Positions 55,676 to 62,299 of a stretch of DNA of 64,000 nucleotides are shown in pieces. The notes beneath the pieces were generated by a model. The model did not search any database, was not told where the DNA came from, and saw nothing but the letters and a program-made list of their open reading frames with translations. The stretch spans positions 20,505-84,504 of the forward strand of contig DATLGO010000031.1 of assembly GCA_035540375.1 (NCBI GenBank), read 5' to 3'. A program made the translations under genes and the position numbers. Position 1 is the stretch's first letter, and the number at the start of each line of letters is the position of its first letter. This stretch comes from Candidatus Thermoplasmatota archaeon (lineage in GTDB: Archaea; Thermoplasmatota; SW-10-69-26; JACQPN01; JAJPHT01).

Positions 55676-56578
55676 TCAGGCCATGGCCGGGACGAACATC
55701 CACCGCACGACGGGGAAGCTCGAGGGCTCTGGATCCTTCGGCGTGTAGGTGATCGTGAACCGCCCGGGATCCGTCCGGCCCCACAACGAGACCATGAACG
55801 GTCTGGCTCCGACCTCGAAGTCGTACGTGGTGCCGTTCGGCAACGCGAGCGACACGGTGAACGGCGCGGCATCGGGGGGCCGCTGGGCAGCGAAACTGAA
55901 AACGCCGGGTTCCGTGACGTCCGCCACGTACGTCACGGGGCCCGCCCGAAGGACGACAGGGTCGCCGAGCGTCCGCACGTAGGTGGCATTGCCGTGCTCG
56001 CCGATCGGAATGTCGGCAAACTTCGCGCCCGCGCCCTTCTGCTCAACGACCTCGATCGCGCCCCGACCCGCGGCCTCGACGACGACGCCGAACTTCGTGA
56101 CGTTGCGGACCACCATGAAGAGCGAGACGCTCTCGCCCGCGGCGAGAACGTAGTCGGACGCAATCGTCCCGTTCCCGCGGCCGCCCACCGGGATCGGACA
56201 GCAGCCCACGTTCACGTCGGCCGGGCCCACGCGCTCGCGCACGCGGGCGTGGTCGACCGTGAAGCCGCCGCCGCCCGCGAAGACGTCGGGCCACGCCGCG
56301 TCGGAGCGGATGAGGAAGAAAACCGTCCCACTCGACCCGCCGCCCGTCGTGTCGGACTTCGTCGCGGTGACCGTCAACTCCGAGGGTTCGGTCGCGACGA
56401 AACGCATCTCGTGGAAGCCCGTCCGCGGCGCCGCGCTCGACGTGTTGATGCGATACCGGTAAGCGAATGTCTTCGACGGCTCGTCCGAAGCGCTCTCGAT
56501 CGGGTTCATCGCCACGGCGCCGAGGCAACCGGAGAACGCGAGGACGAGGGCGAGGAGCACGACGGGGAGCCCGCGCAT
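55676..56578 (-). CDS. Exported lipoprotein with CC motif (paralogue 1 of a tandem pair)
   Basis: A 300-residue lipoprotein with lipobox LAFSGC. The extracytoplasmic beta-rich body contains VNVGCCPIPVGGRGNGT (about residue 125), where the double Cys, preceding VGxxDVxVG and following GGRG are shared with the next gene. Other shared parts are MVVRNVTKF, HGNATYV, VVLRAGPV and ALPNGTTYDF. Many N-glycosylation sequons are present. No enzyme motif. Directly downstream of its paralogue on the same strand (95 nt apart). Function unknown. Confidence 0.78.
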   Translation of the reverse strand: MRGLPVVLLALVLAFSGCLGAVAMNPIESASDEPSKTFAYRYRINTSSAAPRTGFHEMRFVATEPSELTVTATKSDTTGGGSSGTVFFLIRSDAAWPDVFAGGGGFTVDHARVRERVGPADVNVGCCPIPVGGRGNGTIASDYVLAAGESVSLFMVVRNVTKFGVVVEAAGRGAIEVVEQKGAGAKFADIPIGEHGNATYVRTLGDPVVLRAGPVTYVADVTEPGVFSFAAQRPPDAAPFTVSLALPNGTTYDFEVGARPFMVSLWGRTDPGRFTITYTPKDPEPSSFPVVRWMFVPAMA

Positions 56579-56673
56579 GCGGGCGGATGCCCTGGGGCCC
56601 GCTTATAGTTCACCGGTTGAATACGACTAAACCCGAGCGGGGGCGGGAAGGCGATCGCGGCCCGCCCGCGACG

Positions 56674-57690
56674 TCACCAGGGCTCATCCCGGTAGACATC
56701 GCGCCGGAGCGACGGCGTCTCCGTCTTGATGGGGACGAACCTGAACTTGAGCGGGGGGAAGTCCCACGTGTCGCCGTCCTTGCCGGGCGTGAAGGCGATG
56801 ACGAAGGCCCCGCCTTCGACGAGGCTCCCGGACACGAATGCGGCATCGCGCGGCCCCACGCGCTCCTCGACCTTCGTGCCGTTCGGAAGCGCGAGCGAGA
56901 ACGAGAACGACTTCGCGTCGCGCCGCCCGACGGCCTCGAGATTGAAGATCCCCGGCCCCGATGCTTCGATCACGTGCCGGACGGGCCCCGCGCGCAGAAC
57001 GAGGTTCTGGCCGGCCGGCCCCGACAGATACGTCGCGTTGCCATGGGCCGCATGGGGGATCTCCGCGTAACGGTTGCCCGTCCCCCGTTCCTCCCCGAGG
57101 AGCGTGAGCGTCCCGTTCCCATCGAGGCGGAACTTGAAGTCCAGCTCGGTCACGTTCCGCGTGACGACGACGAACGAGATGATCTCGCCCGCATCGAACA
57201 GGATCCTTTCGTGGCCCGAAGATTCGCCGCTGCCCCCGCGACCGCCCTCCGGGCAGCAGCCGACGCGGACGTCCTGACCCGCCACGCGCTCGTCGACGTT
57301 GAAGACGCGGAAGGATCCGCCCCCGCCGCCGCCGGACCCGCCGAACTTACCTTTCGACTCCCGCACGAGCATGAACTGAAAGCCCGTCGGCGAGCCCTCG
57401 GACTTGTAGGAGCCGCGCTCCCGCAGGGTGAGGTTCGACGGTTCGTCCACGCGGAACCGCACCTGGTTCCAACCCGTTCCGTCCACGTCGCTCATCGTGA
57501 AGCGGCGCTCGTACGCCACGACGCCCCCGATCGAGGGCGCGGCGGCGCTCGCCGGCGCGTCGCCTCCCGAAGCCGGTCCGATGGCGCCCTCCCGTTGCGC
57601 CGAACCGTCGGCGGCATCCCCTTCCGCGGCCGCGAGGCATCCGGCGAAGGCGAGCGGGATCACGAGGAGCACGGCGAGGGTCCGGCGCAT
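56674..57690 (-). CDS. Exported lipoprotein with CC motif (paralogue 2 of a tandem pair)
   Basis: A 338-residue lipoprotein with lipobox LAFAGC, a longer Ala/Gly/Ser linker (about 20-50) and the same core as its neighbour: DVRVGCCPEGGRGGSGESS, VTRNVTELDF, HGNATYLSG, LVLRAGPV and ALPNGTKVEE. A poly-Gly loop (GGSGGGGGGS) replaces part of the partner's loop. The matching Cys-Cys pair is likely a vicinal disulfide or metal site. Upstream, the region to 57793 holds the divergent aminotransferase promoter. Confidence 0.78.
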   Translation of the reverse strand: MRRTLAVLLVIPLAFAGCLAAAEGDAADGSAQREGAIGPASGGDAPASAAAPSIGGVVAYERRFTMSDVDGTGWNQVRFRVDEPSNLTLRERGSYKSEGSPTGFQFMLVRESKGKFGGSGGGGGGSFRVFNVDERVAGQDVRVGCCPEGGRGGSGESSGHERILFDAGEIISFVVVTRNVTELDFKFRLDGNGTLTLLGEERGTGNRYAEIPHAAHGNATYLSGPAGQNLVLRAGPVRHVIEASGPGIFNLEAVGRRDAKSFSFSLALPNGTKVEERVGPRDAAFVSGSLVEGGAFVIAFTPGKDGDTWDFPPLKFRFVPIKTETPSLRRDVYRDEPW

Positions 57691-57764
57691 GACCTCGGAA
57701 ACGACATGTCAAGGATAACCGTTCTCGGGACGATGCTGTATCGTCCGCCCGCGAACGACAATCC

Positions 57765-57770
57765 TTAAAG
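57765..57770 (+). promoter_or_regulatory. TATA-like box of the class V aminotransferase
   Basis: CCTTAAAGG, about 26 nt before the ATG. This agrees with leaderless transcription. Confidence 0.5.
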
Positions 57771-57792
57771 GTCGACCCCGGGATGAGCGCGC

Positions 57793-58917
57793 ATGCCCTT
57801 CGACATCGAGGACAACACGTTCCTGCTCGCGGGCCCCGTGAAGATGCACCCGCGCGTCCTCGCCGCCATGAGCCGCCCGGCGATGGCCCACCGCGACGCG
57901 CAATTCACCGCCGTCAACAAGGAGATCCATGAACTCTTGAAGATGGTCTTCCAGGCGCCGAAGCACGACACGGTCCTCATGACCGGGTCCGGCACCGCCG
58001 GCATGGACGCGGCCGCGCTCTCGCTCCTCAAGAAGGGCGAGAAGGCCGTCGCGATCGAGAACGGGAAGTTCGGCAACCGCTTCGCGAAGCTCGCCGAGAT
58101 GTACGGGGACACGAAGGTCGTGAAGGCCCCGGGCTACGGCGTGCCCATCCCGCTCGACACCATCCGCAAGGCGATCGCGGAAACGAAGCCGAAGGCCGTC
58201 TTCCTCACGCACAACGAGTCCAGCGTCGGCTTCACGTGGCCGCTCAAGGACATCGCCGCGATCGCGAAGGAGCACGGCGCCCTCGTCGTCGCGGACTGCA
58301 TCACGAGCGTCGGCGGCATGGACGTCAAGGTCGCCGACTGGGGCGTCGACGTCGCGATCGTCGGCAGCCAGAAGTGCCTCGGGGCGCCGAGCGGCCTCGT
58401 CGCCCTCGCCGTGAGCCAGGAAGCCCAGGCGAAGATGCACAAGGACGCCGGCTACTACCTCAACCTCCCGCGCTGGATCGCGAAGGGCAAGGAAGCCGAC
58501 ACGCCCTTCACGCCCGCGATCCCCCTCCACCTCGCCTTCCTCGAAGCCCTCCGCATCATCAAGCACGAAGGCCTCGAGAACCGCATCGCGAAGGTCAAGA
58601 GCCAGGCCGACGCCACGCGCGCCGCCGGCGAAGCGATGGGCCTCGAGCTCTTCATCGAGGCCGGCTACCGCAGCGACACCGTCACCGCGTTCCGCTACCC
58701 CGCGGGCGTGGACGACTCGAAGTTCCGCAAGGCCCTCAAGGAGATGGGCGTCGTCATCGGCGGCGGCCAGGACGAGGTCAAGGGCAAGATCTTCCGCATC
58801 GGCCACATGGGCACCGTGAGCCACGTCGAGATCGCGGGCGCGTTCATGGCGATCGAGAAGACGCTCGCCGCGATGGGCGCGAGCGTGAAGAAGGGCGCTT
58901 GGAGCGGTGTTTTCTAG
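57793..58917 (+). CDS. Class V PLP aminotransferase (alanine-glyoxylate / archaeal aspartate type)
   Basis: A 374-residue cytoplasmic PLP enzyme. It opens with FLLAGPVKMHPRVLAAMSRP and HRDAQF, the class V N-terminal motif. The phosphate-binding turn is MTGSGTAGMDAA, the PLP ring Asp is in VVADCITSVGGMDV, and the Schiff-base Lys is in VGSQKCLGAPSGL. The C-domain has RSDTVTAFRYPAG and FRIGHMGTV with the substrate Arg. The family covers serine-pyruvate, alanine-glyoxylate and archaeal aspartate aminotransferases; the amino donor cannot be told apart here. Downstream lies a long repeat-filled gap. Confidence 0.94.
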   Translation: MPFDIEDNTFLLAGPVKMHPRVLAAMSRPAMAHRDAQFTAVNKEIHELLKMVFQAPKHDTVLMTGSGTAGMDAAALSLLKKGEKAVAIENGKFGNRFAKLAEMYGDTKVVKAPGYGVPIPLDTIRKAIAETKPKAVFLTHNESSVGFTWPLKDIAAIAKEHGALVVADCITSVGGMDVKVADWGVDVAIVGSQKCLGAPSGLVALAVSQEAQAKMHKDAGYYLNLPRWIAKGKEADTPFTPAIPLHLAFLEALRIIKHEGLENRIAKVKSQADATRAAGEAMGLELFIEAGYRSDTVTAFRYPAGVDDSKFRKALKEMGVVIGGGQDEVKGKIFRIGHMGTVSHVEIAGAFMAIEKTLAAMGASVKKGAWSGVF

Positions 58918-58945
58918 CCGAGCCTTCGGCCTTCGCTCGCTACGC

Positions 58946-59241
58946 TCGCTGCGGCCTACGGCTCGGAGCACACTCCGTCACACGGAAAACCCCCCGCTCG
59001 CGCTTCGCGCTCGCTACGGGTTTCCGTGCGACTCCGTGCGCCAGGGGGCCGCTTCGCGCCCCCTGGACCCCCCAGACCAGGGGCTCAGCCCCTGGGCCCC
59101 GCTCGCGCGCGTCGGTCGCTGCGGCCTACGGCTCGGGGCACACGCCGTCACACGGAAAACCCCCCGCTCGCGCTTCGCGCTCGCTACGGGTTTCCGTGCG
59201 ACGCAGTGGGCCAGGGGGCCGCTTCGCGCCCCCTGGACCCC
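58946..59241. repeat. 126-bp direct repeat with palindromes (hairpin family, locus 3)
   Basis: Two copies, 58946-59071 and 59116-59241, differing at about five positions, 170 bp apart. Each holds the inverted pair CACGGAAAACCC/GGGTTTCCGTG and the stem CCAGGGGGC/GCCCCCTGG followed by ACCCC. Between them is CCAGGGGCTCAGCCCCTGG. Part of the 584-bp gap between the convergent aminotransferase and mrp genes. It shares CTCCGTG...CCAGG and TGGACCCC features with the loci at 11.3 and 34.7 kb. The remainder to 59435 shows no gene. Confidence 0.85.
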
Positions 59242-59435
59242 GCAAACGCGCTCGCTTTCCGGGCCGCCCGGTGACGAGCACACTCCGTTGGTGTCGGTTG
59301 GGGACGATCCGAACGAGATTCATCGCGCGCCGGCAACGCGCGCTTCGCGTGGACAAGGCCTGGTGACGGGGGCATGCGGGGTCGGGCGACGCACGGCTGA
59401 CGCGCGTTGTCCCGAGGTCGCGCGAAACCATGGGA

Positions 59436-59495
59436 CAGGTGGACTGTCACGTGCTTCGGCGCGGCTCAACCACGTGACAGTCCACGTGGCCTGTT
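59436..59495 (-). repeat. 3'-end inverted repeat element, copy 3
   Basis: On the minus strand it follows the mrp stop by about 6 nt: AACAGGCCACGTGGACTGTC and so on, closing with CACGTGACAGTCCACCTG. Arms match copies 1 and 2; the inner part differs (GGTTGAGCCGCGCC). The asymmetric CCAC insertion is again on the side of the gene stop, so orientation relative to the gene is kept although the gene is on the other strand. Confidence 0.82.
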
Positions 59496-59501
59496 GGCTA
59501 T

Positions 59502-60404
59502 TTATCCCTCTTTCTTGCGGATCTCCGCGATCGCCGCGCGGAACGCCTCGGCCGTCGCGCTCTCGGGGTAGCGCCACACGAACGGGATGCCCTTCTCGCC
59601 GGCCTGGACGACCGCGGGGTCGAGGGGGATCTTTCCGAGGAGCGGCACGCCGTACTCGCTCGAAAGCTCGTCGCCGCCCCCCTTGCCGAAGATGTCGGTC
59701 GTCTTGTGGCAGTGCGGGCACGCGAAGGCGCCCATGTTCTCGATGACGCCCGCGACCTTGAGGTGCATCGTGCGCGCGAACCCGATGCTCTTCTGGACGT
59801 CGAGCACGCTCACCTTCTGCGGCGTCGTGACGAGGATGACGCCGTCGGCGTCGCGCAGCATCTGCGCGATCGTGAGCGGCTCGTCGCTCGTGCCGGGCGG
59901 GAGGTCGATGATGAGGTAGTCCAGCTCGCCCCAGGCGACGTTGCCGAGGAGCTGCTGGATCATGTTCATCTTGATCGGGCCGCGCCAGATGATCGGCGCG
60001 TCGCGGCCCTTGAGGAAGAATTCGGTGCTCATCACGAGCAGGTTGTCGCCGAGCGCGACGGGGATGATCTGGTCCGCCTGGCCGCCGGGCTTCGCGTCCT
60101 CGAGGTTGAGCATGAGGGGCACGTTGGGGTTCGTGAGGTCGAGGTCGAGGAGGCCGACCTTCTTCCCCTCCTTCGCAAGGGCCGCCGCGAGGTTGACCGC
60201 GACGGTGCTCTTGCCGACGCCTCCCTTGCCGCTCATCACGATGTACTTGCGCTTGATGTGGCGCAGGTTCTCGGCGATGGCCATGCGGAGCTTCATGGCT
60301 TCCTGCATCTTCGCGGCCTGGAGCGCCTGCTGCATCTGCTGCTGCGGCGTCTGGACGGGCATGCCCCCGGGGGCGCTCGCGGGCTTCGTGGGCAGGGCGG
60401 ACAT
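59502..60404 (-). CDS. mrp: Mrp/NBP35-type iron-sulfur cluster carrier ATPase
   Basis: A 300-residue P-loop protein that carries and transfers Fe-S clusters as a dimer. A Gln/Ala-rich N-terminal helix (residues 18-45) leads to the deviant Walker A SGKGGVGKST (58-67), then LLDLDLTNPNVPLML, LIIDLPPGTSDEPL, and the cluster-binding FACPHCHKTTD (CPHC). All are hallmarks of ApbC/Mrp. It is divergent from the ABC-2 transporter operon. The repeat after its stop links it with the two acyl-CoA dehydrogenase genes. Confidence 0.95.
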   Translation of the reverse strand: MSALPTKPASAPGGMPVQTPQQQMQQALQAAKMQEAMKLRMAIAENLRHIKRKYIVMSGKGGVGKSTVAVNLAAALAKEGKKVGLLDLDLTNPNVPLMLNLEDAKPGGQADQIIPVALGDNLLVMSTEFFLKGRDAPIIWRGPIKMNMIQQLLGNVAWGELDYLIIDLPPGTSDEPLTIAQMLRDADGVILVTTPQKVSVLDVQKSIGFARTMHLKVAGVIENMGAFACPHCHKTTDIFGKGGGDELSSEYGVPLLGKIPLDPAVVQAGEKGIPFVWRYPESATAEAFRAAIAEIRKKEG

Positions 60405-60493
60405 CGTACCGCGCGTCGCAAGCGGCCCCCCGGCTTTGAACCTGTCGCCGGACGGGCGCGCGTTGATGCTTGACCGGACCGTTTCCCGGCCCG

Positions 60494-61456
60494 ATGTCGG
60501 CCATCGTGGCGCGCGGGCTGCGCAAGCGTTTCGGCGACGTGGAAGCGGTCCGCGGCGTGTCGCTCGAGGTGGCCGAGGGCGAGATCTTCGGCCTGCTGGG
60601 GCCGAACGGCGCGGGGAAGACCACGACGATCCGGATGCTCACCACGCTCCTGCGCCCCGACGGCGGCGAGGTGCGCATCGCGGGCCACGACCCGGCGCGG
60701 GATCCGCGGGCGGTCCGGCGCGTCATGGGGCTTGCCCTCCAGGAGGCGGGGCTCGACGACCTCGCGACGGGGCGGGAGCTGCTCGCGCTGCATGGTCGGC
60801 TGCAGGGTCTCCCGAAGGCCGAGTCGTTGCGGCGCGCGGAGGAGCTGCTCGGGCGGTTCGACCTCGTCGAGGCGGCGGACCGCCGCGTTGGCGGCTACTC
60901 GGGCGGCATGCGCCGCAAGCTCGACCTCGCCTCGGCGCTCCTGCACCGGCCGAAGGTCCTTTTCCTCGACGAGCCGACCGTGGGCCTCGACCCCGCGGCG
61001 CGATCGCAGCTCTGGACGATCGTGCGGCGGCTCAACCGGGAGGACGGCACCACGATCTTCCTCACGACGCACTACATGGAGGAGGCCGAGCGCCTCGCGA
61101 TGCGGCTCGCGGTGGTCGACCGCGGCGAGATCGTGGCGGAGGGCTCGCCCGCGTCCCTCAAGGCGCAGGTCGCCTCGAGCGTCGTGACGCTCGCCTTCGA
61201 CGCGGACGAGGCCTTGACGGCGCGCGTCGCGGCGGACCTCGCGAAGCGGCCCGGCGTGAAGCGCGTCCTCGCGACGCCCGAGGGGCTCGCGATCCATCTC
61301 GATCAAGAGGCCGAGGACGGCGACGCCCTGAGGGCGGCGGCGGAAAGGGCGGGCGCGAAGGTCTCCGCGACGACGGTGGCGGACCCGACGCTCGACGACC
61401 TCTTCATCACCACGACCGGGCGGGGCCTGCGCGACGCCGGGGAGGCGCCCGCGTGA
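60494..61456 (+). CDS. ABC-2 type exporter ATPase
   Basis: A 320-residue ATPase: Walker A GPNGAGKTTTIRML (about residues 38-51), Q-loop VMGLALQEAGLDDL, signature YSGGMRRKLDLASAL, Walker B VLFLDEPTVGLDP and switch His in FLTTHYMEEAERLA. The C-terminal extension (about 235-320, VSATTVADPTLDDLFI) is of the DrrA/daunorubicin-resistance type. The ATG chosen is preferred to a TTG 24 nt upstream because the first strand starts there. It overlaps the permease gene (GTGA) and the two form a drug, lipid or polysaccharide exporter. Confidence 0.93.
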   Translation: MSAIVARGLRKRFGDVEAVRGVSLEVAEGEIFGLLGPNGAGKTTTIRMLTTLLRPDGGEVRIAGHDPARDPRAVRRVMGLALQEAGLDDLATGRELLALHGRLQGLPKAESLRRAEELLGRFDLVEAADRRVGGYSGGMRRKLDLASALLHRPKVLFLDEPTVGLDPAARSQLWTIVRRLNREDGTTIFLTTHYMEEAERLAMRLAVVDRGEIVAEGSPASLKAQVASSVVTLAFDADEALTARVAADLAKRPGVKRVLATPEGLAIHLDQEAEDGDALRAAAERAGAKVSATTVADPTLDDLFITTTGRGLRDAGEAPA

Positions 61457-62253
61457 CGGGCCTCGCCTCCGCGACCTGGGCGCTCGCGGCGCGCTCCGTC
61501 CGCCAGTATCCGCGCGTGCCCGCGGATTTCGTCGTCGCGCTCCTCATCCCGCTTTTCTTCTTCGCGGTGACAAGCGTCACCTACGCCTCGGTCGCGCGCA
61601 TTCCAGGCTTCCCGACGGGCGACTACGCGCTGTTCTTCCTTCCGCTCGTCATCGTCTTCGCGGTGTTCACGAGCGCAAACGGCGTCGGCTACGCGCTCGT
61701 CCTCGAGGTGAAGAACGGCTACCTCGACAAGCTTCTCGCGCTCCCCATCCCGCGGCTCGCCATCCTCCTGGGCAGGCTCCTCGCCGTCGCGGCGCGGTGC
61801 ATGGTCCAGGTGGCGCTCGTGCTCGCGATCGGCTACGCGTTCGGCATGCGGTTCGTGACCGGCCTCCCGGGCGTCGCGGCGGTGCTCCTCCTCGCGGCGG
61901 GCCTCGCCGTCGCGTGGGCCTCGATCGGTTCTTTCATCGCCCTCACGACGCGCAGCCCCGAGGCGACGGAGGGGATGACGATCCTGTTCCTGCCGCTGCT
62001 CTACCTCACGACGGGGAGCATGCCGCTCGGGCTCCTGCCGGACGGTTTTCGCGACATCGTCGTCCTCAATCCCGTGACGTACGTCATCGAGGGCATCCGC
62101 GCCCTCCTCCTCGACGGATGGGCCGCGCCGGCCGTCGCGACGCTCCCCGGCCTGCCGCTTCCCGCCGTCCCTGCGGCCGCGCTCGCGGTTGTCGGGTTCG
62201 GGGCCGTCACCGTCACGGCCGCCACCTGGGCCCTCGGCCGCATGGACGCGTGA
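61453..62253 (+). CDS. ABC-2 type exporter permease
   Basis: A 266-residue membrane protein with six helices (about residues 28-48, 62-85, 108-140, 148-172, 178-200, 235-258). It has the ABC-2 motif around EVKNGYLDKLLALPIPRLAI on the cytoplasmic side, and LNPVTYVIEGIRALLLDG before the last helix. The GTG start overlaps the ATPase stop by 4 bp, so both are translated together. Substrate unknown. The next gene (herA) has its own promoter-like box. Confidence 0.92.
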   Translation: MTGLASATWALAARSVRQYPRVPADFVVALLIPLFFFAVTSVTYASVARIPGFPTGDYALFFLPLVIVFAVFTSANGVGYALVLEVKNGYLDKLLALPIPRLAILLGRLLAVAARCMVQVALVLAIGYAFGMRFVTGLPGVAAVLLLAAGLAVAWASIGSFIALTTRSPEATEGMTILFLPLLYLTTGSMPLGLLPDGFRDIVVLNPVTYVIEGIRALLLDGWAAPAVATLPGLPLPAVPAAALAVVGFGAVTVTAATWALGRMDA

Positions 62254-62299
62254 GCGGGAACCCAACCTTCATATGAGGCCCCGGGCGTGATTCGCAGGG

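Noticed and set aside
58946..59241. CRISPR array
   Set aside because: Only two long copies with internal palindromes and a 44-bp spacer; no regular short repeat-spacer pattern and no cas genes.
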